A stretch of 64,000 nt of DNA from Pelomonas baiyunensis (GCF_043555935.1 NZ_JBIGIB010000001.1:496001-560000), one strand, 5' to 3'. Shown: positions 17,122 to 25,513, counted from the first letter of the stretch. Notes: a model not told the origin generated them from the sequence alone. Translations and numbers: made by a program.

Positions 17122-17727
17122 TCAGGGCGTTGCAATTGTTTCACAGCCCCAACGCGCAGCCAGGCTCAGAACTTCCTTTCTGAGCGCATCCAGCGGCAAG
17201 TCGTCGTTCACGAGCACCACATCTGCTGCGGCGCGGCGGGCGACACGGGTCGCTTGTGCGGCTATCGCACCGTCCACCCGGGGGCGATCCCAGCCCGGGC
17301 GCTGCAGCACGCGTGCGATCTGCGTGTCCACCGCGCAGTCGACCACCAGCACTCGCGCCACCCGCGCGCGCCAGCGGCCCGATTCCACGAGCAGGGGCAC
17401 ATCCATCACCACCAGCGGTGCTTGCGCTTGCTGGGCTTGCCGTTGTGCGGTTTCGGAGATGAGCGGGTGAAGAATCGCCTCCAGCCGACGCTTGGCAAGA
17501 GGGTCCGAGAACGCCAGCGTGCGCATGCGGTCGCGGTCCAACGCACCATCCGGGGCGATGAACTCGGCGCCGAAGGCTTGCTCGATGGCGCCCATGGCGG
17601 CACCGCCCGCTTGGGTGAGCTGTCGCGAGATGGCGTCGGTGTCCACCAACGCAGCGCCTGCCTCCCGGAAGAACCCGGCGACCGTGCTCTTGCCGCTGCC
17701 AATGCCGCCGGTCAGGCCGATCCTCAT
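17122..17727 (-). CDS. coaE: Dephospho-CoA kinase
   Basis: Last step of coenzyme A synthesis: phosphorylates dephospho-CoA with ATP. The 201-residue protein opens with the P-loop MRIGLTGGIGSGKSTVA, followed by LVDTDAISRQL (CoA-binding Asp-Thr-Asp) and the lid VPLLVESG. ATG at 17727 overlaps the stop of pilD (ATGA) and puts the P-loop at the very N-terminus as in the family. Upstream in-frame codons belong to pilD. Confidence 0.94.
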   Translation of the reverse strand: MRIGLTGGIGSGKSTVAGFFREAGAALVDTDAISRQLTQAGGAAMGAIEQAFGAEFIAPDGALDRDRMRTLAFSDPLAKRRLEAILHPLISETAQRQAQQAQAPLVVMDVPLLVESGRWRARVARVLVVDCAVDTQIARVLQRPGWDRPRVDGAIAAQATRVARRAAADVVLVNDDLPLDALRKEVLSLAARWGCETIATP

Positions 17728-18662
17728 GCCCAGCCGAGCCAACCCATCACCGTGGCCGGGCCTGCAAACAGCACCACCAAGCCGCCCCCCACGAGGAACG
17801 GGCCGAAGGGCACGTAGCGCCCCTCACGCAAGCTGGCCGAGGCCTTCATGGCCACGCCCACCACCGCACCCACCGCCGACGCGCCCAGGATGATGGGCAG
17901 CAGCATCGACGCGCCGAGCCACGCACCGAGCGCGGCCAGCAGCTTGAAGTCGCCCGGGGCCATGCCGATTTGGCCCCGCAGCTTTTCGTACAGCCAGGCC
18001 ACGGTCCACAGCGACATGTAGCCCGCCACGGCGCCGAACAGGGCTTTGTCCAGCGGGATGGTCCAGCCCATGGCTGCTGCGATCAAGCCGGCCCACAGCA
18101 GTGGCTGGTTGATAGCGTCGGGCAGCAGCGTGGTGTCCCAGTCGATCAAGGCCAGCGCGAGCAGCGCGGCCACGAAGCCGCACCAGAGCAGGGTGGTGGG
18201 TTGCGCCCCGAAGCGCCAGGACAGCGCCGCGAAGGCGAGGCCGGTGATGGCTTCCACGAGGGGGTAGCGCATCGAGATCGGTGCTTTGCAGGCCGCGCAT
18301 TTGCCGCCGAGCCGGAGCCAGCCGACCAGGGGCAGGTTCTCGTGCCAGCGCAATTGATGTCCGCAGTGCGGGCAGCGCGAGCGCGGCTTGGACAGCGTCA
18401 ACGGGGCCAGGGCCTCGATCTTGGTGCCATACGCATCGACGGCCTTCGCGAGCTTCTCGGTCTCCGCGCGCGGCACTCCGATGGCGCGCGCCATCACGTC
18501 CGCCTCGATCAGCTGTGCGGCCGACTCATGCAGCCATTGGCGCTCCAGCATCAGCGGCAGGCGGTGAATCACGACGTTCAGAAAGCTGCCGATGCACAAG
18601 CCGAAGATGCCCAGCACCCACGGAGAAAGCCAAGCGGACCAGTCGATGGAGGCGAAGTCCAT
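17724..18662 (-). CDS. pilD: Prepilin peptidase / N-methyltransferase PilD
   Basis: Inner-membrane aspartic protease that cuts prepilin leaders and N-methylates the new terminus; it should process the pilins encoded at 3642-6215. The 312-residue protein has the N-terminal domain with two CxxC pairs (Cys 97, 100, 122, 125), the catalytic aspartate block LIDWDTTLLPD (172-182) and the second aspartate in GDFKLLAALGAWLG (Asp 238), with about eight membrane helices. ATG at 18662 gives the usual N-terminus (WVLGIFGLCIGSFLNVVIHRLP). It is third in the pilB-pilC-pilD order, with a 66-base gap after pilC that holds a hairpin. Confidence 0.93.
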   Translation of the reverse strand: MDFASIDWSAWLSPWVLGIFGLCIGSFLNVVIHRLPLMLERQWLHESAAQLIEADVMARAIGVPRAETEKLAKAVDAYGTKIEALAPLTLSKPRSRCPHCGHQLRWHENLPLVGWLRLGGKCAACKAPISMRYPLVEAITGLAFAALSWRFGAQPTTLLWCGFVAALLALALIDWDTTLLPDAINQPLLWAGLIAAAMGWTIPLDKALFGAVAGYMSLWTVAWLYEKLRGQIGMAPGDFKLLAALGAWLGASMLLPIILGASAVGAVVGVAMKASASLREGRYVPFGPFLVGGGLVVLFAGPATVMGWLGWA

Positions 18663-18703
18663 GGGAACCCAGGAAGACGTTGTGAATGCGGCGGGCATGA
18701 ACG

Positions 18704-18722
18704 CCCGCCTGGAACAGGCGGG
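18704..18722. other. Intercistronic hairpin between pilC and pilD
   Basis: A perfect 8-bp stem (CCCGCCTG / CAGGCGGG) with a three-base loop lies in the gap between the pilC stop and the pilD start. No T-run follows on the minus strand, so it may act as an mRNA stability or processing element rather than a terminator. It is the only sizeable gap in the leftward pilus-core operon. Confidence 0.4.
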
Positions 18723-18728
18723 TGGGCG

Positions 18729-19952
18729 TCAGACCACCGAGCCGAGCTTGAAGATAGGCAGGTACATCGACACCACGATGCCGCCGATCAAGCCGCCCAG
18801 GATGACGATGATGAACGGCTCCATCAGGCTGGACAGGGCCTTCACGGCCTCGTCGACCTCGTCCTCGTAGAACTCGGCAGCCTTGCCCAGCATGTGGTCC
18901 AGCGAGCCGGATTCTTCACCGATGGAGGCCATCTGCAGCACCATGGTCGGGAAGATGTTGACGGATTGCATGGAGGTGGTCAGCGCCGCGCCGGTGGACA
19001 CGTCGCGCTGGATCTGCTCCGTGGCCTCTGCGAACACTGCATTGCCCGAGGCGCCGCCGACAGAGTCGAGCGCCTCGACCAGTGGCACGCCGGCGGCGAA
19101 CATGGTCGACAGGGTGCGGGTCCAGCGCGCAACGGCCGACTTGAACATCAGGTCGCCGAACACCGGAATCTTCAACAGCAGGCGGTCCATGCGCTTTTGC
19201 ATGACTTCGGAACGCTTCCAGCTTTGCAGGAAGAAGTAGATGCCGCCCCCCAGCCCGCCAAAGATGGCCCACCAGTAGCCCACGAAGAACTTGGACATGG
19301 CGACCACCATCAGGGTCGGTGCGGGAAGGTCGGCGCCGAAGGACTTGAACACGTCTTCGAACGCCGGCACCACGAAGATCATGATCACAGCCACGACGAT
19401 GAAGGCCACGACCATCACGGCCACCGGGTAGGTCAGGGCGGACTTGATCTTGTTCTTCAGGGCGACGGTCTTTTCTTGGTACATCGCCAGCCGGTCGAGC
19501 AGCGCTTCCAAGATACCGCCCGCTTCACCGGCCTCGACGAGGTTGCAGTACAGCGCGTCGAAGTACATCGGGTGCTTGCGGAACGCGGCCGAGAGGCTGG
19601 TACCGGTTTCGACGTCCTGGCGGATGTCGTTGAGCAATCGCGTCAGTCGCGGATTGGTGGCACCGCGCGCCACGATGTCGAACGCCTGCAGCAGGGGCAC
19701 GCCCGCCCGCATCATCGTCGCCAACTGGCGCGTGAAGATGGCGATGTCTTTCTGCTTGATCGAGCTGCCGCCACTGGCCTTGCGCTTCTTGACCTTGTTG
19801 ACCAGGATGCCCTGACGGCGCAGCGTTGCGCTGACCATGGCCTCGCCGCCCGCACGCAGCTCGCCCTTGACGATCTTGCCGTTGCGGTCTTTGCCTTCCC
19901 ACTCGAAGACAAAATCTTTGACGCCCTTTGCTGCAGCGGTGGCAGTAGCCAT
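18729..19952 (-). CDS. pilC: Type IV pilus inner-membrane platform protein PilC
   Basis: A 407-residue GspF-family platform protein that couples the PilB motor to pilin insertion. Two GspF repeats are visible: FTRQLATMMRAGVPLLQAFDIVA (about residue 73) and WTRTLSTMFAAGVPLVEALDSV (about 275). Membrane helices lie near residues 175-200, 225-245 and 378-400. The N-terminus has FEWEGKDRNGKIVKGEL, typical of PilC. It lies 20 bases after pilB, so the two are co-transcribed. Confidence 0.95.
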   Translation of the reverse strand: MATATAAAKGVKDFVFEWEGKDRNGKIVKGELRAGGEAMVSATLRRQGILVNKVKKRKASGGSSIKQKDIAIFTRQLATMMRAGVPLLQAFDIVARGATNPRLTRLLNDIRQDVETGTSLSAAFRKHPMYFDALYCNLVEAGEAGGILEALLDRLAMYQEKTVALKNKIKSALTYPVAVMVVAFIVVAVIMIFVVPAFEDVFKSFGADLPAPTLMVVAMSKFFVGYWWAIFGGLGGGIYFFLQSWKRSEVMQKRMDRLLLKIPVFGDLMFKSAVARWTRTLSTMFAAGVPLVEALDSVGGASGNAVFAEATEQIQRDVSTGAALTTSMQSVNIFPTMVLQMASIGEESGSLDHMLGKAAEFYEDEVDEAVKALSSLMEPFIIVILGGLIGGIVVSMYLPIFKLGSVV

Positions 19953-19972
19953 GCGCTCTCCTCGCCTTTGGT

Positions 19973-21694
19973 TTATTCGTTGGTGGCCGACAGCACTTCT
20001 TCCAGTGTCGTGACGCCGCTGCGCACTTTCACCAGCCCGGACTGACGCAGGTCACGCACACCATCTTTCTTGGCCTGCTCGGCGATGTCCATCGCCGTCC
20101 CTTCAGCCAGGATGATCCGCTGGATTGCCTCGGTGATGGGCATCACTTGGTAAAGGCCCACGCGCCCCCGGTAACCGTTTGTGCAATTGCTGCATCCCAC
20201 CGCACGGTACGGCTTCCAGCTGCCGTCGAAATCGTCTTCCAGGAACCCGGCGCGCAGCAGGGCGTCGCGGGGGTAGTCGGCCGGCGCCTTGCAGTTTTCG
20301 CAGAGCCGACGCACCAGCCGCTGCGCGGTGATGAGCAGCACGCTGGATGCGATGTTGAACGGCGCGACGCCCATGTTCAACAAGCGGGTCAGCGTTTTGG
20401 GCGCGTCGTTCGTGTGCAGCGTGGACATCACCATGTGTCCCGTCTGCGCAGCCTTGATGGCGATGTCAGCGGTTTCCAGGTCCCGGATTTCACCGACCAT
20501 GATCACGTCAGGATCCTGACGCAGGAAGGACTTCAGTGCCGCGGAGAAATTCAACCCCGCCTTGTCGTTGACGTTGACCTGGTTGATGCCCGGCAAATTG
20601 ATTTCGGCCGGGTCTTCCACGGTCGAAATGTTCACGCCGGGTTGATTGAGGATGTTCAGGCAGGTGTACAGCGACACCGTCTTGCCGGAGCCGGTGGGCC
20701 CCGTCACCAACACCATGCCGTAAGGCCGGTAGATGGCGGCGAGCAGGCGCTCCTTCTCGATCTTCTCGTAGCCCAGCGCGTCAATGCCCAGCTTGGCAGA
20801 CGACGAATCCAGGATACGGATCACGATCTTTTCGCCGAACAGCGTGGGCAGGGTGCTGACCCGGAAATCGATCGACTTGCTGCCGAACTTCAGCTTCATC
20901 CGGCCGTCTTGCGGCACGCGACGCTCAGCGATGTCGAGCCGCGAGATCACCTTGATGCGCGACGACAGCTTGTCTTTGATGGCGATCGGGGGCTGGGTGA
21001 TCTCCCGCAATTCGCCGTCCACGCGGAATCGCACGCGGTAGTGGAATTCGTACGGCTCAAAGTGAAGGTCGGATGCGCGCAAATTGATCGCGTCGACCAG
21101 CATCTTCTGAAGGAAGCGCACCACCGGCGCGTCTTCCACATCCGCCAGTTCGGTTGCTTCTTGCTGGGGAGTGGCATCTTCCTCAGCGATGTCGAAGTCG
21201 AACTCGCCGCCGGCGATGGACTCCAGACTTTCGGCGGCCGACGCGCCGCTGGTGCTGAGCAGCTTGGTCAGCTTGTCGTGTTCGACGATGACCCATTCCG
21301 GCTGCAACTGCGTCGCGAACTTGATGCGCTCGATCACCTCGAGGTCGGTTGGGTCCGCACCGCCGATGAACAGCCGGCTGCCGCGCCGGGACAGCGCCAC
21401 CACTTGGTATTGCTGCGCCAGCTTGTTGTCGATCAGGTTTTGCGGCATCCGCTGCACGTCCATCGCCGACAGATCGAGCAGGGGCAGCGCCAGCGCGCTG
21501 GACAGGGTGTGCGCCAAGTCGCCGGGGGACACCTGGCCGCTGGCGATCACCGCATTGACGAAGCTGGTCTTTTTCTCGCGCGCCTGGCGTACGAGATCTT
21601 CCGCAGCCTTGGCTTGGAGCTTGCCGGCATGCACCAGCATGCGTGCAACGCCAGACAGGGCAGACTGAAGCGGCTCGACGAGCGTGGTTTCCAC
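19973..21694 (-). CDS. pilB: Type IV pilus extension ATPase PilB
   Basis: Hexameric motor that powers pilus extension. The 573-residue reading has the N-terminal MshEN/GspE_N domain (about 20-145), Walker A TGPTGSGKTV at 331-340, the Asp box around VEDPAEI, Walker B DVIMVGEIRD at 396-405, the His box TGHMVMSTLHTND, and a four-Cys zinc site (CENC 465-468, CSNC 501-504). GTG at 21694 is the suggested start: it gives the normal family length. The frame is open for another 65 codons upstream, but that part has no family-like sequence; an ATG at residue 20 would cut into the first domain. Confidence 0.9.
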   Translation of the reverse strand: METTLVEPLQSALSGVARMLVHAGKLQAKAAEDLVRQAREKKTSFVNAVIASGQVSPGDLAHTLSSALALPLLDLSAMDVQRMPQNLIDNKLAQQYQVVALSRRGSRLFIGGADPTDLEVIERIKFATQLQPEWVIVEHDKLTKLLSTSGASAAESLESIAGGEFDFDIAEEDATPQQEATELADVEDAPVVRFLQKMLVDAINLRASDLHFEPYEFHYRVRFRVDGELREITQPPIAIKDKLSSRIKVISRLDIAERRVPQDGRMKLKFGSKSIDFRVSTLPTLFGEKIVIRILDSSSAKLGIDALGYEKIEKERLLAAIYRPYGMVLVTGPTGSGKTVSLYTCLNILNQPGVNISTVEDPAEINLPGINQVNVNDKAGLNFSAALKSFLRQDPDVIMVGEIRDLETADIAIKAAQTGHMVMSTLHTNDAPKTLTRLLNMGVAPFNIASSVLLITAQRLVRRLCENCKAPADYPRDALLRAGFLEDDFDGSWKPYRAVGCSNCTNGYRGRVGLYQVMPITEAIQRIILAEGTAMDIAEQAKKDGVRDLRQSGLVKVRSGVTTLEEVLSATNE

Positions 21695-21862
21695 GGGCTT
21701 GGGCGTCAGCGACGGAGATGACAGAGGCTGCCGATTGTGCCAGTCATGGTGCGGCCATGAGTGGGAGGCTGAGCATGGGGAACACCCGTGCTTTTTCGAA
21801 CCGTTCCGGCGCAGATTCCGGCGGGGAAGGGCGGTGGTTGCCAGCGCGCAGGCAAGAAAAAA

Positions 21863-21882
21863 GGCCTCGCTGCTGCGAGGCC
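21863..21882 (-). terminator. Original tRNA-Pro terminator, now separated from its gene by the island
   Basis: An 8-bp perfect stem (GGCCTCGC / GCGAGGCC, loop TGCT) is followed on the minus strand by TTTTTTCTTG, a standard intrinsic terminator. It sits 27 bases beyond the left 48-bp repeat, where the 3' end of tRNA-Pro would have been before the island inserted. It therefore most likely ended the tRNA transcript and insulated pilB. It now follows only a tRNA fragment. Confidence 0.8.
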
Positions 21883-21909
21883 TTTCCATTGAGCCGTGGC
21901 TCTTGATTC

Positions 21910-21957
21910 CTGGTCGGGGTGAGAGGATTCGAACCTCCGGCCTCTACGTCCCGAACG
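21910..21957 (-). repeat. Left attachment repeat (3' fragment of tRNA-Pro)
   Basis: Forty-eight bases identical to 56182-56229. Read on the minus strand it runs from the anticodon stem through the T arm to the encoded CCA end plus one base, but the 5' part of the tRNA (D arm and first half) is missing, so it is not a functional gene. The left integrase starts 90 bases to the right. Crossover within the anticodon region is usual for tyrosine integrases that use tRNA genes. Confidence 0.92.
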
Positions 21958-22009
21958 CTTAGCCCTTGTGGCGTTTTTGCTGGTGGTTTAAGGTACTTCC
22001 TGATTATTT

Positions 22010-22035
22010 GGGCCATTCTTGGGCCATTGGGCCAT
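22010..22035. repeat. GGGCCAT repeats next to the left end, possible integrase arm sites
   Basis: Three copies of GGGCCAT occur at 22010, 22021 and 22029, just before the integrase gene. The first 18 bases, GGGCCATTCTTGGGCCAT, occur again exactly at 56071-56088, about 95 bases from the right repeat. An identical short motif close to both ends of an element is what arm-type integrase or excisionase sites look like. This is inference; no binding data. Confidence 0.45.
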
Positions 22036-22046
22036 CAGGGAGACGT

Positions 22047-23159
22047 ATGGGGCAGATCACGAAGCGCGGCGAGTATCAGTGGCGGGCCAAGGTCAGGCGC
22101 AAGGGCTTCCCGGAGCAGTCGCGCACCTTCACCTACCGGGAGGACGCGGAGAAGTGGGTTCGCATGGTCGAGAGCGAACTGGAGACCACGGGCTTCATCG
22201 ACAGGCGAGAAGCAGACAAAACCACACTTGCGGCAGTCCTTCAGCGCTATCAACGCGAGGTCACCCCCTCTAAAAAGTCGGCGGCCATCGAGTCCGTGAA
22301 GATCGATGTGCTCCTGCGCGACCAAGCGCTGGTCGGCCTGAAGATGACCGCCGTCACAAGCGCGGAGGTCGCCAAATGGCGAGACCGCCGACTCAAGGAG
22401 GTGACCGGGGGGACCGTCAACCGTGAAATCGACGTGCTCTCGACCGTATTCAACCATGCTCGGCGTGAGTGGGACATCCACGTCGAAAACCCGATCCGGT
22501 CCATCAAGCGTCCCGAAAAAGCGCGCGCGCGGGATCGCCGCTTTTCGTCTGAGGAAGAGTCCTACCTGCTGGCTGCGCTGACTGGTGGGGAGCGCCTCGT
22601 CGATGGAACGTTCAGCAAAGGAGCTCGCAACCCGTGGCTGTTGCCTCTTGTGAAGCTCGCCATTGAAACGGCCATGCGGAGGGGGGAGTTGCTTTCGCTG
22701 ACTTGGGAACATGTGGACCTGGAGCGCCAGACAGCTCACTTGCCCGATACCAAAAACGGCGACTCGCGAACCGTGCCCCTGTCTACACGGGCTGTGGCCA
22801 TCCTCAAAGCGCTGCCAACACCAGAAGCCGACGAGGATGTTGAGGGAGAGGCAGAGGTTCAGCGCACAGGGGCCGTCTTCCCGACAACGGCGTTGGCACT
22901 GAGAAAGGGCTTCGCGCGGGCCATTGAGCGTGCTCAAGAGCAGTACCGTGCTGACTGCAAGCAGGCCAAGCGCCGGCCTATCCCGGGGTTCCTCGAAGAT
23001 GTCCACTTTCATGACACGCGGCACGAGGCTGCGTCACGGCTGGCTGAGAAGCTCACGAACGTCCTGGAGCTCTCGGCGATGACTGGCCACCGAGACCTGC
23101 GCATGCTCAAGCGGTACTACCACCCCAGGGCCGAGGATCTCGCCAAGAAGCTCGGCTGA
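22047..23159 (+). CDS. Tyrosine recombinase, island integrase
   Basis: A 370-residue phage-type integrase expected to insert and excise the island at tRNA-Pro. An N-terminal AP2-like arm-binding region (about 1-60) and a SAM-like core-binding domain (about 60-150) precede the catalytic domain. The catalytic set is complete: Arg211 (AMRRGEL), Lys236 (DTKNGDSR), His322-x-x-Arg325 (HDTRHEAAS), His348 (TGHRDL) and Tyr357 (KRYYHP). ATG at 22047 has AGGGAG four bases upstream of it; the frame is open further left to 21966, but that stretch lies in the attachment region. It reads away from the left repeat. Confidence 0.93.
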   Translation: MGQITKRGEYQWRAKVRRKGFPEQSRTFTYREDAEKWVRMVESELETTGFIDRREADKTTLAAVLQRYQREVTPSKKSAAIESVKIDVLLRDQALVGLKMTAVTSAEVAKWRDRRLKEVTGGTVNREIDVLSTVFNHARREWDIHVENPIRSIKRPEKARARDRRFSSEEESYLLAALTGGERLVDGTFSKGARNPWLLPLVKLAIETAMRRGELLSLTWEHVDLERQTAHLPDTKNGDSRTVPLSTRAVAILKALPTPEADEDVEGEAEVQRTGAVFPTTALALRKGFARAIERAQEQYRADCKQAKRRPIPGFLEDVHFHDTRHEAASRLAEKLTNVLELSAMTGHRDLRMLKRYYHPRAEDLAKKLG

Positions 23160-23363
23160 TGTGGACAAGCTCGTGGACAGCAAAGGTTGTCCACGTTAGA
23201 TCGCCCCGGCAACGCTTGATAGATCGCCCCTGCTGTAACGCCGGCTCCTCGATAAATCGCCCCAGTCAGGGGCGATAGATCGCCCCTGTTCTATACAGAT
23301 AGGGGTTCTGATAGCTCTTCAGATACCTTTACTGGTAGTTGGGCTGCGCGAATCTGTGGAAAA
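23160..23363. repeat. Iteron-like repeats with DnaA-box-like sites, candidate replication origin
   Basis: After the integrase stop there are four direct copies of ATCGCCCC (at 23200, 23223, 23256 and 23279; spacing 23, 33, 23 bases), three of them in the longer form GATARATCGCCCC, plus one inverted copy at 23269-23276. Near them are DnaA-box-like 9-mers on the minus strand: TTGTCCACA (23160-23168) and TTTTCCACA (23355-23363), each one base from TTATCCACA, and TTGTCCACG (plus strand, 23187-23195). Iterons plus DnaA boxes are the usual make-up of plasmid origins served by RepA proteins, and a repA lies at 54138-55250. Function is inference. Confidence 0.5.
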
Positions 23364-23414
23364 CCGTTCGTAGCGGACTTGGTCCATCCCACAGAGCAAT
23401 CGTGGACTCAACCC

Positions 23415-23663
23415 TCAGTCCAAGACCTTGAAGCGCTCCGGATCGACAAGGTCTTTGAGCGGGATCTGCAGGGCGTCAGCCAGCAGTCCCATGTTGTCGA
23501 TGGACACGTTTCGCTCTCCGCGCTCTACCTCGCTGACGTACGTCCGTGACAGCCCTGCATCAAGTGCCAGGGCTTCCTGAGAAACGTCGCGCAGACGGCG
23601 GGCCAGGCGCAGGTTGGCCGCAAAAACCATTCGGGCTGACTGCTTTTCCTTGTTCTTCTTCAT
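23415..23663 (-). CDS. XRE-family DNA-binding repressor
   Basis: An 82-residue protein that is almost entirely one Cro/C1-type helix-turn-helix: LRLARRLRDVSQEALALDAGLSRTYVSEVERGERNVSIDNMGLLADALQIPLKDL (residues 18-72). Such short XRE proteins act as dimeric repressors. It is divergent from the lipoprotein gene at 23783 and separated from it by 119 bases that hold a 12-bp perfect inverted repeat (23712-23743), the likely operator through which it controls itself and its neighbour. Confidence 0.85.
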   Translation of the reverse strand: MKKNKEKQSARMVFAANLRLARRLRDVSQEALALDAGLSRTYVSEVERGERNVSIDNMGLLADALQIPLKDLVDPERFKVLD

Positions 23664-23711
23664 GCAGCCAAGCGTGACTACTCACGCCTGCACAGGCTAC
23701 AAGCTATGAGA

Positions 23712-23743
23712 GACTTAATGTCAACCATGCGTGACATTAAGTC
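23712..23743. promoter_or_regulatory. Operator palindrome between XRE gene and lipoprotein gene
   Basis: GACTTAATGTCA and TGACATTAAGTC form a perfect 12-bp inverted repeat with an 8-base spacer in the divergent promoter region. The symmetry and placement fit binding of the XRE repressor encoded 49 bases to the left. The left half also occurs in part as CGTTAATG just beyond the right arm, so a third half-site is possible. Confidence 0.65.
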
Positions 23744-23782
23744 GTTAATGGGTAGATGAAAGTAGCCTATGGGAGAAGATGA

Positions 23783-24916
23783 ATGAGGATCGCTATTGGC
23801 CTATTCCTCGCCGCCATGGCCGTGGCTGGCTGCGCAACGACAGAGCAGCCGGATGGCAGTACCCGCGTGTCGGTGTCGTTGAGTGACAAGCTGGGCCTGC
23901 AGCCCAGGAGCGCCCCCAGGCCAACTGCCAGCACTACCGAGGCTGCCTCGGCCGCTGACACCGCACGGGCTCCTGCACCGGCTCTCTCTTCAGGGAGGCC
24001 GAGTGATATGGCTTCGAGCCCGCTTGCTGCACCGCGCGTCTCGGCGACAGCGCTGGCGGGCGTCTTCGCGAAGCATCCCTACGACGGAACGCCCAAGACC
24101 TACTTCCCGCGAGTGGCTGTCACGGTCACGGACTGGTCTCGCAACGACTGCTGGATCGGTACGGCCACCATTTGGTGGAGCAAGACCAAGTCCGAAGCCG
24201 TGCCAGCCTTCTCGGTCTGCTGGGGGCAGTCGGTGGGGTACGCGGTCAACAACGCCGCCAACCTGCACCTCTTCATGCAGCAGACGGCGGTCGAGCACAG
24301 CGGCAATGTCCGCACCGTTGGCCCCAAGCCGCCTATGCTGGCCATCCCCGACCGGCAGCCGATCAGCGAGCGGCAGCAGCTCGCCTTCCAGGGGTTTGTC
24401 CAGCAACTGGTGCTCGACACCGGATGGCAGCCGGGCGCACCGACCAATCTCTGGTTGGTAGGGTATGACGCCAACGCGGTCATCAAGCCAACCGTGCCTC
24501 CTGCCTCCAGTAACGGAGCGTCGCAGCCCGTGGGCGCCAAGACCAAGGCGCAGCTCGAACAGGCGCTGAGCTGCACGGCCATCGGTCCACGATTTGAACT
24601 AGCTGAGTCGCTGCTCAAGCAGTCGGGATGGAATCCAGATCAAGGCGTTACGCCGGTCACGCTCGCCGAGCCCGTCAAGGTCTATGGGTTCAGCGTCCGC
24701 AGGGTGGCGGTGTCGCGTGACGGGGGTGAGCAAACCTACCGCAGCTACTTGCCCGTCCTCACGGTCCAGCAGCTTGCGAAATCAGCCTCGCTGAAGCTGG
24801 GCAAGGACGGCAAGACCTATGGCCGTTTGACCAAGGTCGGCGTGCTGTCGGCAGGCATGGAGGGCGGCGAAGCCACGCTGACCTGCACCGTCAACACCGA
24901 AGGCTCGGAGGGCTGA
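23783..24916 (+). CDS. Putative lipoprotein, function unknown
   Basis: A 377-residue protein with a clear lipobox (LAAMAVAGC, Cys17), so it should be exported and lipid-anchored. After the Cys comes a low-complexity Ala/Pro/Ser/Thr stretch to about residue 90, then a folded domain with several Trp and Cys (WSRNDCWIGTATIWWSK, FSVCWGQSVGYAVNNAANLHLF) and a second part with C-S-C-T residues near 265 and 370. I recognise no family. It has a good Shine-Dalgarno (GGAGAA) before ATG 23783 and is followed after two bases by the zinc-ribbon gene, so the two form an operon facing the XRE repressor. Confidence 0.75.
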   Translation: MRIAIGLFLAAMAVAGCATTEQPDGSTRVSVSLSDKLGLQPRSAPRPTASTTEAASAADTARAPAPALSSGRPSDMASSPLAAPRVSATALAGVFAKHPYDGTPKTYFPRVAVTVTDWSRNDCWIGTATIWWSKTKSEAVPAFSVCWGQSVGYAVNNAANLHLFMQQTAVEHSGNVRTVGPKPPMLAIPDRQPISERQQLAFQGFVQQLVLDTGWQPGAPTNLWLVGYDANAVIKPTVPPASSNGASQPVGAKTKAQLEQALSCTAIGPRFELAESLLKQSGWNPDQGVTPVTLAEPVKVYGFSVRRVAVSRDGGEQTYRSYLPVLTVQQLAKSASLKLGKDGKTYGRLTKVGVLSAGMEGGEATLTCTVNTEGSEG

Positions 24917-24918
24917 AC

Positions 24919-25386
24919 ATGGCGATGCAATGCCCCAGCTGCGGCAGCACCCACATCCAGCCGATGGCTGTCGTGCATGCGGGTGGCACCCAGCAGTTCC
25001 ACGCAACGCACACGGCGGTCACTTCAGATGGGCAGTTTGTTCAAGGCAGCAGCCAGGGCTCCCAATCCACGGCGCTGGCTCAGCATTGCGCTCCGCCCGC
25101 GCCGCCGTCACCGCTACCGTTCATCGGAGCCTATGGGATCGGCGGTATCGTCATCTACATGTCGATGACGGTGTGCCCGCTGTTGGCACGTGAATGCGTG
25201 TACGTCGGCTTGGCGGGCCTGCGCTACAACTGGAAGCAGGCAGCTGTGGGCGTGGGACTCATCGCGCTGGGCTGGCTGCTGATGAAGGGATGGCGTACCC
25301 AGGCGAAGGCCTACAGCGCCGCGAAGCGCCGGTGGCAGAGCACGTGGTTTTGCCATGCATGTGGTCAGGCCCACCAGCGGGGGTAA
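24919..25386 (+). CDS. Membrane protein with zinc-ribbon ends, function unknown
   Basis: A 155-residue protein. The N-terminus has CPSCGS (Cys 5 and 8) and the C-terminus has CHACGQAH (Cys about 145 and 148), which together could make a zinc ribbon on the cytoplasmic side. Between them lie two hydrophobic segments, about residues 74-90 (IGGIVIYMSMTVCPLL) and 106-122 (AVGVGLIALGWLLMKGW). It starts two bases after the lipoprotein gene. A membrane-bound sensor or adaptor paired with the exported lipoprotein is possible, but there is no direct evidence. Confidence 0.7.
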   Translation: MAMQCPSCGSTHIQPMAVVHAGGTQQFHATHTAVTSDGQFVQGSSQGSQSTALAQHCAPPAPPSPLPFIGAYGIGGIVIYMSMTVCPLLARECVYVGLAGLRYNWKQAAVGVGLIALGWLLMKGWRTQAKAYSAAKRRWQSTWFCHACGQAHQRG

Positions 25387-25394
25387 GGGCTGCA

Positions 25395-25429
25395 GCGATT
25401 ACCGTAACTATCGTAATTACCGTAATCGC
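25395..25429. terminator. Hairpin between convergent zinc-ribbon and AAA ATPase genes
   Basis: GCGATTAC pairs with GTAATCGC over 8 bp, then one mismatch and four more pairs (GTAA/TTAC), with a 9-base loop. It lies nine bases after the zinc-ribbon gene stop and ahead of the convergent AAA gene end at 25514. There is no T-run, so intrinsic termination is not assured. Confidence 0.45.
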
Positions 25430-25513
25430 CTGGTTGCGTCCTACGGATGTCGCAGAGGCTAGATGCACGCTGAAACGCTCACAAGCGTACTGGGCGTGCG
25501 GCGTTGTGCGGTG

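Noticed and set aside
17970..20045. Very long plus-strand frame (691 codons) over pilD and pilC
   Set aside because: It is a high-GC shadow of genuine pilD and pilC codons on the minus strand; the translation is rich in Arg, Gln and His without domains.
21684..21962. Small plus-strand frame ending in the tRNA fragment
   Set aside because: It is made of the antisense of the pilB start, the terminator and the tRNA copy; its similarity to other frames over tRNA-Pro comes from the shared 48-bp repeat.
23190..23290. CRISPR-like repeat array
   Set aside because: The repeated unit is only 8-13 bases with 10-20 bases between copies and an inverted copy; no cas genes are present. Iterons or operator sites are the better reading.
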